DNA of 64,000 bases from Pontibacter litorisediminis (GTDB lineage: Bacteria; Bacteroidota; Bacteroidia; Cytophagales; Hymenobacteraceae): contig NZ_JARDUA010000001.1 in NCBI RefSeq assembly GCF_029360645.1, positions 1 to 64,000 of the forward strand, in the 5' to 3' direction. Numbering within the stretch: the stretch's first letter is position 1; each line of letters opens with the position of its first letter. Of the stretch, positions 16,605 to 25,416 are shown piece after piece. The notes under the pieces are model-generated. The model was not told the DNA's origin. It worked only from the letters and a program-made list of their open reading frames with translations, and made no database searches. The position numbers and the translations under genes were made by a program.

Positions 16605-18854
16605 TTACCCGTGTATGCGTAGCTTGGCAAAGCTCAGGAGCAGGGTTTTTTCGCCTACCTCCTCAAAGTTGATGATGGCTTTGGTGCTGTTGCCTTGCGT
16701 ATCCATTTTGGTTACTACGCCGAAACCGAACTTAGGGTGCTCTACCTTCATGCCTGCTGCCAAGTTAGAGGTATCGCTGGGCTTGAAATCGGCAGGAGCG
16801 GTATAACTGGTGGCGGCCTGCTTGCGTGCCTGCGGCTGCACTAGACTGCTGATGCTGCTCTTGCGCTCCAGCACCCGGTCGAACACGTTGCCTCCGGTGG
16901 CGTGGCTCTCCCCATACTTAAAGTTAAGGTATTTCGGGTCGATTTCGTCGAGGAAGCGGCTCTTCTCGCAGGCCCGCAGGTTACCCCATTGGTAACGGCT
17001 GGTGGCGTAGGTTAAGTATAATTTCTTCTCGGCGCGCGTAATGGCCACATAAAACAGGCGGCGCTCTTCTTCCAGGTCGGCCCGGGAGTTGAGCATCATT
17101 TGGCTCGGGAAGAGGTTCTCCTCCATACCGACAATAAAAACGTTCTTAAACTCCAGGCCCTTGGCCGAGTGGATCGTCATCAATGTCACGAACTCGCCAC
17201 CGTCATCAGCCTTGGTGTCGGCATCGGTCACCAGGGCAATGTCCTGCAGGAAGGCAGAAAGGCTTTTGTCTTCCTTCTCCGGGTCATCCACGTACTCCTT
17301 TATACCGTTCAGCAACTCCTGTATGTTCTCATAACGTGCCAGGCCTTCTACGGTTTTATCCTGGTACAATTCGTCCACAATGCCGGAGTGCTTGGCAATG
17401 TGCTTGGCCACTTCAAAGGCGTCGCTGTTCTCGGCAATGCGGGCAAAGTCGCGGATCATGATCGAGAAGTTCTCGATGGCCGTGCCCACGCGGTTGCCGA
17501 GGAACTCAGTAGCGTTTTGCACCACCTCCCACACGCTGTGGTTGGTATCGTTAGCCGTTACGAATAGTTTCTGCTCGGTTGTCTCGCCAATGCCGCGCTT
17601 CGGGTAGTTGATCACGCGGCGCAGGGCCTGCTCGTCATTCGGGTTCACCGTCAGGCGCAGGTAGGCGATCAGGTCCTTGATCTCCTTGCGCTGGTAGAAG
17701 GACAGGCCCCCGATGATCTTGTACTTGATGTTCATGCGGCGCAGGGCCTCTTCCATGGCCCTGGACTGCGCGTTGGTCCGATAAAGTATGGCAAAGTCGT
17801 CGTAGGAGAGGTGGTTACTCATCTTCTCCTCGAAAATAGTGGTGGCTACCAGCTTGCCCTCCTCGTTGTCGGAGTTGGCTTTTATCACCTCAATAAGCGG
17901 GCCCTGCTCATTATCGGTGTAGACATCCTTCTTCAGCTGCGCCGAGTTGTTCTTGATCACGGAGTTGGCCGCGTTCACAATGTTTTTGGTGGAGCGGTAG
18001 TTCTGCTCCAGCTTAAACACCTGCAGCTCGGGGTAGTCGCGCTCAAAGTTGAGGATATTCTGGATATCCGCCCCACGGAAGGCGTAAATTGACTGCGCGT
18101 CGTCTCCCACCACCACAATATTACGGTTCTGGGCCGCCAGCTTACGGGTAATGAGGTACTGCGAGTAGTTTGTATCCTGATACTCGTCCACCATCACAAA
18201 CTTAAAGATGTTCTGGTACTTGTTCAGCGCGTCGGGGTGGTCCTTGAAGAGCACGTTGGTGTTGAACAGCAGGTCGTCGAAGTCCATGGCGCCGGCGCGG
18301 AAGCAGCGGCTCTGGTACATCTCGTAGATCTTGCCGATCTTAGGACGCATGGCTGCCTCGTCGTCGGCCTGGATCACCGCGTCGTTGAGGTACTGGCGCA
18401 CCGAGATCAGCTTGTTTTTAGCAGCCGAGATACGGCCTAATACCACGTTCGGCTTATACAGCTTATCATCCAGGTTCAGCTCCTTTACAATATTACGTAT
18501 TAGTGTTTTAGAGTCATCGGTATCGTAAATGGTGAAGCTTTTCGGGTAGCCGATCTTCTCGGCCTCGGCCCGGAGAATGCGCGAGAACACGGAGTGGAAA
18601 GTTCCCATCCAGATATTCTTGGCCTCGTTGCCGATCACCTTCTCAATACGGTGGCGCATTTCCTTGGCCGCCTTGTTGGTAAAAGTCAGGGCCAGTATGT
18701 TGAAAGGGTCCACGCCCTGGCTGATCAGGTGCGCGATCCGGTAAGTTAATACTCGTGTTTTGCCGGAGCCGGCGCCGGCAATGATCATGGCTGGTCCGTC
18801 GATGTGCAGTACCGCCGCGCGCTGCGACTCGTTCAGTAAGCTGATATAATCCAT
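16605..18854 (-). CDS. UvrD/PcrA-type ATP-dependent DNA helicase
   Basis: This superfamily 1A 3'-5' helicase acts in nucleotide excision repair, mismatch repair or clearing of replication blocks. All motifs are visible: Q motif LNESQRAAV, Walker A AGAGSGKTRV, motif Ia LTFTNKAAKEM, motif II VDEYQDTN, motif III GDDAQSIYAFRGA, motif IV QNYRS, motif V TIHSAKGLEFKNVF and motif VI YVAITRAEKKL. The C-terminus carries the PcrA/UvrD tail (VEHPKFGFGVV). I choose ATG 18854 (MDYISLLNESQ), giving 749 residues; the frame opens 11 codons earlier at 18887. The symbol could be uvrD or pcrA. Confidence 0.95.
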   Translation of the reverse strand: MDYISLLNESQRAAVLHIDGPAMIIAGAGSGKTRVLTYRIAHLISQGVDPFNILALTFTNKAAKEMRHRIEKVIGNEAKNIWMGTFHSVFSRILRAEAEKIGYPKSFTIYDTDDSKTLIRNIVKELNLDDKLYKPNVVLGRISAAKNKLISVRQYLNDAVIQADDEAAMRPKIGKIYEMYQSRCFRAGAMDFDDLLFNTNVLFKDHPDALNKYQNIFKFVMVDEYQDTNYSQYLITRKLAAQNRNIVVVGDDAQSIYAFRGADIQNILNFERDYPELQVFKLEQNYRSTKNIVNAANSVIKNNSAQLKKDVYTDNEQGPLIEVIKANSDNEEGKLVATTIFEEKMSNHLSYDDFAILYRTNAQSRAMEEALRRMNIKYKIIGGLSFYQRKEIKDLIAYLRLTVNPNDEQALRRVINYPKRGIGETTEQKLFVTANDTNHSVWEVVQNATEFLGNRVGTAIENFSIMIRDFARIAENSDAFEVAKHIAKHSGIVDELYQDKTVEGLARYENIQELLNGIKEYVDDPEKEDKSLSAFLQDIALVTDADTKADDGGEFVTLMTIHSAKGLEFKNVFIVGMEENLFPSQMMLNSRADLEEERRLFYVAITRAEKKLYLTYATSRYQWGNLRACEKSRFLDEIDPKYLNFKYGESHATGGNVFDRVLERKSSISSLVQPQARKQAATSYTAPADFKPSDTSNLAAGMKVEHPKFGFGVVTKMDTQGNSTKAIINFEEVGEKTLLLSFAKLRIHG

Positions 18855-19057
18855 TTCTTCTCTTCCGCGTGCTAAAAATCTATGCAATTTACGAATACAA
18901 TTCTTTTTTAAGAACCGCCGCCATACAACTTATGCCCAGGCAGGCGAAAGTATAAAGCGACTATACAAGGAACACCTGCTGGGCCTAAAGCGTTTAGCTT
19001 TGGGCAAGTATAACATTTGCCGTAGCCGAAGGGTTAAGAAGCTGTTTTGGTGTCATT

Positions 19058-19088
19058 TTTGATTAATAGGCTGTAGCGCGTACTTTTG
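19058..19088 (+). promoter_or_regulatory. Promoter of the Sel1/ankyrin gene
   Basis: TTTG at 19058-19061, a 19-base spacer and TACTTTTG at 19081-19088 give a full Bacteroidota promoter. Transcription would start near 19095, which rules out the earliest in-frame start (TTG at 19086) of the following reading frame. Confidence 0.65.
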
Positions 19089-19118
19089 CAGGGATGCCGG
19101 AACATAAACCTGAATAAC

Positions 19119-20795
19119 TTGAGACATCACGATACCATATACAAACGTCCCTTTAGTGCAAAGAGGCTCTTGCTGCTTTGCCTGCTGCTGGGCGTAGGCC
19201 AACTAGGCCTGGCGCAAGGCTCCGGAGGGGTTGACTCCACGAAGGCCAGCACAGCCGCCAAGGATTCTGCCGTGGCCGCTGCCAAGAAGGCAACTAAAGT
19301 GGTTCCTGCCAAAAGCGCTGCCGCAGCACCGGCACCGGTTATCCGCCGTGTCTGGCGCACGCTGGCCATGGACGAGGCCATGCACTACTATACTTCCCTG
19401 AATTTCCAGAAGGCGCAGGAGAAGTTCAGACAGGCCGCCGCGGAGGGAGAGCATGATGCGCTGTACTTCCTGGGCCGCATGCACCAGTACCGGGAGTTGA
19501 AGTATGACTCGGTGGAGATAGACACGGTGCAGCAGATAGAGAACGCCCGCACCTACTTTGCCGCCAACCGAGACTCCGCCCAGTACTACTATAGTGCTGC
19601 CCTGGACAGTGGCAGCGTACTGGCCAACCTGGGTATGGCTGAGCTGATGACCCTGCGCAACAAGGATGACGAGCAGCGCTTTCTGCAGCGCATGCGCAAC
19701 GCCGCCATCACCATTCGCGAGAAAGCAGTGGATGGCGACGGTTTTGCCAACCGCATCCTGGGAAGCATGTACTACACCGGCTACGGCGAGATGCAGAACC
19801 ACGCGCTGGCGGCAAACTACCTGCGCCGGGCTGCTGAGGCGGGAGATGTGGTGGCGTATACCTCGCTGGCTAACCTGTACCTGAACGGGGAGGGTGTCGG
19901 CAAGGATTACCAGAAAGCAGTGCACTGGCTGCAGAAGGGCGTTGAGGCCGGTGAGCGCGAGGCGATGTATACGCTGGCGCTTTTACTAGAAGAAGGCACA
20001 CTGGGGGAGGTGAGGGTGGAAGAGGCCCGGGACCTGTACCGCGAGGCCGTGGAGAAAGGAAGCCGAAATGCTTACGAGCAGCTGATTTACATTAACCAGA
20101 CGCCGAACCAGAAGGTGGTGATCGCCGCCATTCACCGTGACCCCGAGATGCTTAACCGCGCGCTTGCCGCTGGCGGTGACCCTAACACGCAGGCCGAGCC
20201 GGAGGATTACGAAGCCAACCTCTACCGCCGCACCCCGCTGATGCACGCACTATATGTGCCGATGCTGCTGGAAGACTACGGCGTGGAGTATGAGCCGGAA
20301 GCGCGCCTGAAGGCGGCTAGCCTGTTGCTGCGAAAAGGAGCCGATGTGAATGCGCAGGATAAAAACGGGAAGACTGCGCTGCATTACGTGGTGAGCAGTT
20401 TGCGCATCCGGACAGAGTTTTACGAAAATGAGCAGGTGCAGCTGCTGGATACCCTGCTGGCCCACGGCGCCAACCCTGATATCAAAGACAAGGAAGGAAA
20501 CACCGTGCTGGCGCAGGCGCTGAACGCCACCATCGGGCAGCACATTGGCATTCTGGAGCTGGAGAAGCTGCTGCAAGCCGGCGCCAACCCGAACATCGCC
20601 AACAACGAGGGCAAAACCCCGCTCATGCTGGCCTGTGAGATAGACGCCAACTTCGAAATCATACTTGCCCTGGTGCAGGCAAATGCAGACGTTACCATTA
20701 CAGACAATGCAGGCAGGGCGGCCATAGACTATACCAAGCATGAGAATGTGCAGAACATGCTGCTGGCTGCCGGCTCTCCTCCAAAACAGGAATAG
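19119..20795 (+). CDS. Exported Sel1-repeat and ankyrin-repeat protein
   Basis: The protein combines a signal peptide, an Ala/Lys/Pro-rich linker, Sel1/TPR-like repeats and ankyrin repeats. The frame opens at TTG 19086, but that codon lies in the promoter -7 box. The next in-frame candidate is TTG 19119, which begins the signal peptide (RLLLLCLLLGVGQLGLAQ). The start is not certain. In the original 569-residue numbering, Sel1-type units (GxxxAxxxLGxxYxxG pattern) cover about 210-330 and four to five ankyrin units cover about 340-560 (for example DVNAQDKNGKTALHYV). Such proteins usually mediate protein contacts; the target is unknown. A terminator follows. Confidence 0.85.
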   Translation: MRHHDTIYKRPFSAKRLLLLCLLLGVGQLGLAQGSGGVDSTKASTAAKDSAVAAAKKATKVVPAKSAAAAPAPVIRRVWRTLAMDEAMHYYTSLNFQKAQEKFRQAAAEGEHDALYFLGRMHQYRELKYDSVEIDTVQQIENARTYFAANRDSAQYYYSAALDSGSVLANLGMAELMTLRNKDDEQRFLQRMRNAAITIREKAVDGDGFANRILGSMYYTGYGEMQNHALAANYLRRAAEAGDVVAYTSLANLYLNGEGVGKDYQKAVHWLQKGVEAGEREAMYTLALLLEEGTLGEVRVEEARDLYREAVEKGSRNAYEQLIYINQTPNQKVVIAAIHRDPEMLNRALAAGGDPNTQAEPEDYEANLYRRTPLMHALYVPMLLEDYGVEYEPEARLKAASLLLRKGADVNAQDKNGKTALHYVVSSLRIRTEFYENEQVQLLDTLLAHGANPDIKDKEGNTVLAQALNATIGQHIGILELEKLLQAGANPNIANNEGKTPLMLACEIDANFEIILALVQANADVTITDNAGRAAIDYTKHENVQNMLLAAGSPPKQE

Positions 20796-20817
20796 AAGTT
20801 GTGCTACACTCACAGGA

Positions 20818-20847
20818 AGAGGCGCTCTCAAGGGCGCCTCTTTTATT
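20818..20847 (+). terminator. Terminator of the Sel1/ankyrin gene
   Basis: AGAGGCGC (20818-20825) pairs with GCGCCTCT (20834-20841), followed by TTTATTT, 22 bases after the stop. Confidence 0.85.
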
Positions 20848-20899
20848 TAGCGCGTTTTTACTGCGGCCCAGGCATCCGCCATTTAAACTATTTTATACT

Positions 20900-20907
20900 T
20901 ACCTTTG
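20900..20907 (+). promoter_or_regulatory. Putative -7 box for the DUF3109 gene
   Basis: TACCTTTG matches TAnnTTTG, 52 bases before the start codon. It overlaps the end of a TATACTT heptamer. No clear -33 element is present. Confidence 0.4.
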
Positions 20908-20959
20908 TCTTTCCTTTGCAGAGGATGCCTCCTTTGCCTGATTTTGATTTATACCACTT

Positions 20960-21541
20960 ATGATAGTTCTTCAGAATACCGTTATCAGCGACGATGTGCG
21001 CGACCAGTTTTTTGTCTGCAACCTTGAGAAGTGCAAGGGGGCCTGCTGCGTGGAAGGCGACCTGGGAGCCCCGCTGGATGAGGACGAACTGGAGGTGCTG
21101 AAGGACAGCTATGCGCACGTAAAGCCTTACATGTCGGAGGCCGGCGTGAAGGCTGTGGAGGAGCAGGGGCTATATATCAAGGATTGGGAAGGCGATTACT
21201 CTACCCCAACCATCGGCAACCGTGAGTGCGCCTACGCCATCTATGATAAGGACAACACCCTGAAGTGCGCGATCGAGCAGGCCTACTACGACGGAAAGAT
21301 TGGCTGGAAGAAACCAATCTCCTGCCACCTATACCCGATCCGCATTACCAAGTATGATGGGTTTGAGGCCCTGAATTACGACCGTTGGGGCATCTGCAGC
21401 GCTGCCTGCAGCTTTGGCCAGGACCTGGGCGTGCGCGTGTACCAGTTCCTGAAAGAACCGCTTATCCGCAAGTATGGCGAGGGCTGGTACAGCGAGCTGG
21501 AGCAACTCATGGAAAGTGAGGAGGCCGCTGCTAAAAAGTAA
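20960..21541 (+). CDS. DUF3109 family Cys-rich protein
   Basis: The 193-residue protein belongs to DUF3109, common in Bacteroidota. It contains Cys20, Cys25, Cys29 and Cys30 (VCNLEKCKGACC) and further Cys in NRECAYAI, LKCAIEQ, PISCHLYPIR and GICSAACSF. This spacing, resembling YkgJ-type proteins, suggests a bound metal ion or Fe-S cluster, but no activity is known. It has no signal peptide, so it is probably cytoplasmic. It is monocistronic. Confidence 0.9.
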   Translation: MIVLQNTVISDDVRDQFFVCNLEKCKGACCVEGDLGAPLDEDELEVLKDSYAHVKPYMSEAGVKAVEEQGLYIKDWEGDYSTPTIGNRECAYAIYDKDNTLKCAIEQAYYDGKIGWKKPISCHLYPIRITKYDGFEALNYDRWGICSAACSFGQDLGVRVYQFLKEPLIRKYGEGWYSELEQLMESEEAAAKK

Positions 21542-21592
21542 AGCACTTTATTGTTATACGAGCTGCCAGGAGTTATCCTGATGCTTTACCCG

Positions 21593-21621
21593 AACTGCCG
21601 TCTTGCCGACGGCAGTTTCTG
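21593..21621 (+). terminator. Terminator-like hairpin after the DUF3109 gene
   Basis: AACTGCCGTC (21593-21602) pairs perfectly with GACGGCAGTT (21608-21617). The T tract (TTCTGTTT) is broken, so termination may be partial. Confidence 0.6.
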
Positions 21622-21690
21622 TTTGTGGCGGCACCCATAGCTACGGGCATGTGGTATGGACAGTTAGTTTAGCAGCACATGTTCATACTA

Positions 21691-22629
21691 TCAGTACTTC
21701 TCCAACTCCGGCAGTAGGATAGCAGCAAGCTTCTCTTTCCGGCTCATGGCCTCCTTTGCCCAGTATTTCGCCTGTGCTATGTCACCCATCGCCTCATATA
21801 CGACGGCCATGTTGTAGGAGGCCCGTGCAGCTTCTTTCTTGTTGCTGCTTTGGGTGAGTGGCTCCAGCAGGGCAAGGGCATTTTCCCAGTTGCCGGTAGC
21901 CATAGCAGTGGAAGCAGCAAAAAAGCTTTGACTCGAGTAGTAGGGGCGGGCAAAGGAAACCGGCTGCGGCGACAAACGGCTCCAATACCTGTTGCCGGTG
22001 CGCCAGGCCAGGTCGTTTACAGCGGCACCGGCGTTGCCCATGGAAGGCCCGATGGCCAGTAAACCGCTCAGCACCGTCCTCGACTGGTAAGGGGCCTCCT
22101 CTGCCAGTATGAACCTATCCAGAACCTGTCCCGTGCTATCGTAAAGCACCCAGGTAGAGGCAACTGCCAAATCGTAAAAAGCTGTTTTGGAGACGCTGCC
22201 ATCTTCTTCCTCCTCCCGCACGGTCTCCTGCTTAAAGTAAGTGTCAAAGTGCTCCAGCGACAGCAGCAGGTGGTGCGGTTGCTGCATGTATAACTCCTGT
22301 ACCTGCACCGGACTTAGCTTGCCGTTAAAAGTAGGCGTTCTGTAGCTGATCGAGTCTGTGAAAACAAGGTCATAGGTGTCTTCCTGAAGAACAGCGTCTA
22401 TGGCACCCAGAAAAGCATGGTTCGCCCCGTCTGCAAAAACCTCAACCTTTTTCTCCTGGTTAAAGTCCAGCAGCGCCGGGTTAAACCTATTTATAACCGC
22501 CACCTTCCACTGCTCATTGGTCACCGCCACGGCTGGAGGCTTGGTTGCGTCGACAAACAGAACGGAGGTACAGCTAACGAGTGTAGAAGCCAGGGCACCG
22601 TACAGCAAAAGTATGATCTTCTTTGGCAT
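21691..22629 (-). CDS. DUF6340-like lipoprotein
   Basis: The 312-residue protein starts with a lipoprotein signal peptide (lipobox LVSC near residue 20), so it should be anchored in an outer or inner membrane. The body resembles DUF6340 proteins of Bacteroidota. An N-terminal alpha/beta region (WKVAVINRFNP, LVFTDSISYRTP) precedes a region rich in aromatic residues, and a C-terminal TPR-like hairpin (EAARASYNMAVVYEAMGDIAQAKYWAKEAM) is near residues 265-295. Family assignment is by pattern only. The function is unknown. Confidence 0.82.
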   Translation of the reverse strand: MPKKIILLLYGALASTLVSCTSVLFVDATKPPAVAVTNEQWKVAVINRFNPALLDFNQEKKVEVFADGANHAFLGAIDAVLQEDTYDLVFTDSISYRTPTFNGKLSPVQVQELYMQQPHHLLLSLEHFDTYFKQETVREEEEDGSVSKTAFYDLAVASTWVLYDSTGQVLDRFILAEEAPYQSRTVLSGLLAIGPSMGNAGAAVNDLAWRTGNRYWSRLSPQPVSFARPYYSSQSFFAASTAMATGNWENALALLEPLTQSSNKKEAARASYNMAVVYEAMGDIAQAKYWAKEAMSRKEKLAAILLPELEKY

Positions 22630-22675
22630 GCCTATGTCAGGGGAGAAAGGGTTGTTTTACGGAGCATGAAGGTAT

Positions 22676-22704
22676 AAAAAAAGCCCCAACCTAAAAGCTG
22701 GGGC
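22676..22704 (-). terminator. Terminator of the efp-accB-accC operon
   Basis: GCCCCA (22683-22688) pairs with TGGGGC (22699-22704). Seven A at 22676-22682 form the T run on the minus strand. It lies 29 bases after the accC stop. Confidence 0.85.
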
Positions 22705-22732
22705 CTTCTTATTTTGCCTGTACTGGCTGTGT

Positions 22733-24079
22733 TTATTCGATTGAACCGAAGTCGAAGTCCTCGAGGTATTTCGTCGTGAAGTTTCCTTCTTTAAAGCCTT
22801 TGTCGTCCATGAGCTTCAGGTGGAAAGGAATAGTGGTTTTGATGCCTTCTATCACGAACTCGCTCAGGGCGCGCTTCATTTTCACCAGGGCCTCCTCGCG
22901 CGTCTGCGCACTCACGATCAGCTTCGCGATCATAGAGTCGTAGTTTGGCGGGATGGTGTAGCCGGAGTACACGTGCGAGTCGATTCGAACGCCGTGGCCG
23001 CCTGGCGTGTGCAAGGTAGTGATCTTGCCTGGGCTAGGGCGGAAGCCGTTCTTCGGGTCCTCTGCGTTGATGCGGCACTCGATGGCGTGCATCTTAGGGT
23101 AATAGTTTTTGCCCGTGATCTTCTCACCGGCAGCTACCTTTATCTGCTCCTTGATCAGGTCGTAGTCAATTACTTCCTCCGTGATCGGGTGCTCCACCTG
23201 GATACGCGTGTTCATCTCCATAAAGTAGAAGTCGCGGTTCTTGTCCACGAGGAACTCGATTGTGCCTACGCCCTCGTAGTTGATGGCTTTGGCACCGGCG
23301 ATGGCTGCCTGGCCCATGGCGTCGCGCAGTTCATCGGTAATGAACGGGGAAGGAGTTTCCTCCACCAGTTTCTGGTGGCGGCGCTGGATGGAGCAGTCAC
23401 GCTCCGACAGGTGCGCCACGTTGCCGTGCTGGTCACCGATCAGCTGGATCTCGATGTGGCGGGGCTCCTCCACGAACTTCTCCAGGTAGATGCCGTCGTT
23501 GCCGAAAGCTGCTTTCGCTTCGGTACGGGCATCGTTCCAAGCTTTCTCAAATTCTTCCTCTCTCTTGATGATGCGCATACCGCGTCCACCGCCACCGGCA
23601 GTGGCCTTGATGATGACCGGGTACTTAACCTTCTTGGCAAGCTTAATGCCCTCCTCCACGTTCTTGATCAGGCCATCAGAGCCAGGAATGGTAGGCACGC
23701 CCGCTTTTTTCATGGTGTCTTTGGCGGAGGCCTTGTCGCCCATGGCGTTAATCATCTCGGGGGTAGCGCCAATGAATTTAATGCCGTTCTCGGCACAGAT
23801 GCGGGAGAACTCGGCGTTCTCAGACAGGAAGCCGTAACCCGGGTGTATGGCGTCGGCGTTGGTGATTTCAGCCGCAGCGATAATGTTCGGGATGTTCAGG
23901 TATGACTGCGCACTTGGGGCTGGCCCAATGCACACGGCCTCATCTGCAAAGCGCACATGCAGGCTTTCCTTGTCGGCAGTAGAGTACACAGCCACCGTTT
24001 TAACGCCCATCTCCTTACAGGTACGGATGATGCGCAGGGCGATTTCGCCACGGTTGGCAATTAATATCTTTTTAAACAT
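22733..24079 (-). CDS. accC: Acetyl-CoA carboxylase, biotin carboxylase subunit
   Basis: AccC carboxylates the biotin on AccB using ATP and bicarbonate, the first half of malonyl-CoA synthesis. The 448-residue protein has the N-terminal [20 protein letters not shown], the ATP-grasp glycine loop [13 protein letters not shown] and [16 protein letters not shown], all diagnostic, and the length is standard. It is the last gene after efp and accB. A 129-base gap with a palindromic repeat separates it from accB, so its expression could be tuned separately. Confidence 0.96.
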   Translation of the reverse strand: MFKKILIANRGEIALRIIRTCKEMGVKTVAVYSTADKESLHVRFADEAVCIGPAPSAQSYLNIPNIIAAAEITNADAIHPGYGFLSENAEFSRICAENGIKFIGATPEMINAMGDKASAKDTMKKAGVPTIPGSDGLIKNVEEGIKLAKKVKYPVIIKATAGGGGRGMRIIKREEEFEKAWNDARTEAKAAFGNDGIYLEKFVEEPRHIEIQLIGDQHGNVAHLSERDCSIQRRHQKLVEETPSPFITDELRDAMGQAAIAGAKAINYEGVGTIEFLVDKNRDFYFMEMNTRIQVEHPITEEVIDYDLIKEQIKVAAGEKITGKNYYPKMHAIECRINAEDPKNGFRPSPGKITTLHTPGGHGVRIDSHVYSGYTIPPNYDSMIAKLIVSAQTREEALVKMKRALSEFVIEGIKTTIPFHLKLMDDKGFKEGNFTTKYLEDFDFGSIE

Positions 24080-24095
24080 AGGTTCTGATTAGGGA

Positions 24096-24201
24096 ATTTG
24101 AAGATTTGGAAATGTGGAAATTCTAAATGTAAAAGATGAGAAAGCGGAGCAAGTACGGTTTACCTCCAATTTCTCATCCTCACATTTTCAAATTTTCAAA
24201 T
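24096..24201. repeat. Nested imperfect inverted repeat between accB and accC
   Basis: The outer arms 24096-24116 and 24181-24201 are reverse complements over 21 bases with two mismatches; each arm is built of ATTTGAA/ATTTGGA-type units. Inside, GATGAGAAA (24135-24143) pairs perfectly with TTTCTCATC (24170-24178). It lies within the operon, so the transcript could fold here between accB and accC. Confidence 0.7.
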
Positions 24202-24208
24202 GGCAGTT

Positions 24209-24709
24209 TTAGCTTGGGTCTACCAGGAACAGTGGCTGGTCATACTCCACAGGAGAGGCATTATCCACCAGCACCTTCACGATCTTGCCTGATACTTCAG
24301 ACTCAATCTCGTTGAACAGCTTCATCGCCTCGATAATGCAGATCACCTGACCTTTTTTCACCTCATCGCCTACATTCACAAATACTGGTGCTTCCGGGCT
24401 GGATGAACGGTAGAATGTTCCGATCATTGGGGCTTTGATAGCAACATACTTGCTGTCGTCGGAAGCCGGGGCCGGAGCGGCGGCAGGTGCCGGTGCGGCA
24501 GCAGGGGCTGCGGCGGCCGGAGCGGCCTGAGGGGCAGCAGCCGGAGCAGGGGCCGCTTGTGGGGCAGGCTCAGCGCCTTTCACGTACGTTACCTTCTGGT
24601 CTGGGTCGCGCTTAACCGAGATCTTAAATTCTTCTGTTTCAATGTTAACTTTATTCAGGCCGGATTTGGCGATAAAGTCGATGAGTTCCTGGATTTCTTT
24701 AGCTTTCAT
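24209..24709 (-). CDS. accB: Acetyl-CoA carboxylase biotin carboxyl carrier protein
   Basis: AccB carries the biotin that moves carboxyl groups between the two active sites of acetyl-CoA carboxylase. The 166-residue protein has an N-terminal segment (1-45), a long Ala/Pro-rich flexible linker (about 47-83) and a biotinyl domain with the motif EAMKL, where Lys130 is the expected biotinylation site. It starts 3 bases after the efp stop, showing tight coupling. Confidence 0.95.
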   Translation of the reverse strand: MKAKEIQELIDFIAKSGLNKVNIETEEFKISVKRDPDQKVTYVKGAEPAPQAAPAPAAAPQAAPAAAAPAAAPAPAAAPAPASDDSKYVAIKAPMIGTFYRSSSPEAPVFVNVGDEVKKGQVICIIEAMKLFNEIESEVSGKIVKVLVDNASPVEYDQPLFLVDPS

Positions 24710-24712
24710 GTG

Positions 24713-25276
24713 TTATTTAACTCTTTCAGCGTATGAGTACGTACGAGTGTCTACTTTGATTTTTTCATCCTGGCCAATAAATAACGGTACCTGAATGGTC
24801 GCGCCTGTTTCCACAATGGCTGGCTTTGAGGCGTTGGTGGCCGTGTCGCCCTTAAGTCCCGGCTCAGTGTAGGTAATGGTCAGTTCCACAAACGGCGGTA
24901 TCTCGCAGGTAAGCGGAGTCTCTGTTTCGGCGTGGAAAAGGATCGTTACTTCCTGGCCCTCTTTCAACAGGTCGGCAAACGGAACCATCTCTTCTGGCAG
25001 CGTTACCTGCTCAAAAGTGTTCATGTCCATGAAGTTGTAACCCATGTCATCCTTGTAGATGAACTGGTGCGGGCGCTGCTCAACACGGGCAGTGCTTATT
25101 TTATGACCAGCCGAGAAAGTGTTGTCGATCACTTTGCCGGATCTTACGTTTCTGAGCTTTGTTCTCACAAACGCAGGGCCTTTGCCTGGCTTTACGTGCT
25201 GGAAGTCAATTACCTGATACAGGTCGTTGTTAAACTCAAGCACTACGCCGTTTTTAATATCAGCTGTGGTTGCCAT
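24713..25276 (-). CDS. efp: Elongation factor P
   Basis: EF-P binds the ribosome between the P and E sites and relieves stalling at polyproline stretches. The 187-residue protein has the three OB-like domains of the family. The tip loop VKPGKGPAF carries Lys32, the position that is lysylated or otherwise modified in many bacteria; no modification gene is seen in the window. It heads the efp-accB-accC operon, an arrangement common in Bacteroidota. AAGGAGAC occurs about 15 bases before the ATG, an unusual Shine-Dalgarno-like stretch in this genome. Confidence 0.96.
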   Translation of the reverse strand: MATTADIKNGVVLEFNNDLYQVIDFQHVKPGKGPAFVRTKLRNVRSGKVIDNTFSAGHKISTARVEQRPHQFIYKDDMGYNFMDMNTFEQVTLPEEMVPFADLLKEGQEVTILFHAETETPLTCEIPPFVELTITYTEPGLKGDTATNASKPAIVETGATIQVPLFIGQDEKIKVDTRTYSYAERVK

Positions 25277-25311
25277 ATATAATTAACGTTATTGTCTCCT
25301 TAATAAGGGGG

Positions 25312-25345
25312 TAAAACTATGTTTGTTTTTGCTGTCTTGCAAAAC
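25312..25345 (-). promoter_or_regulatory. Putative promoter of efp-accB-accC
   Basis: On the minus strand a TTTTG lies about 20 bases before TAGTTTTA, close to but not identical with TTTG-N19-21-TAnnTTTG. The box is about 35 bases upstream of the efp ATG. Confidence 0.35.
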
Positions 25346-25416
25346 AAAATTACGCAATCTGCTGAAAAATGCGCTAAAAAAGATGCTTGTTAAAACACTT
25401 AAACGCTTAGCCGGGG

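Noticed and set aside
22820-23905. 361-codon frame antisense to accC
   Set aside because: It is a long shadow frame caused by codon bias in accC. The translation is His/Val/Arg-rich without motifs; the accC frame has all family signatures.
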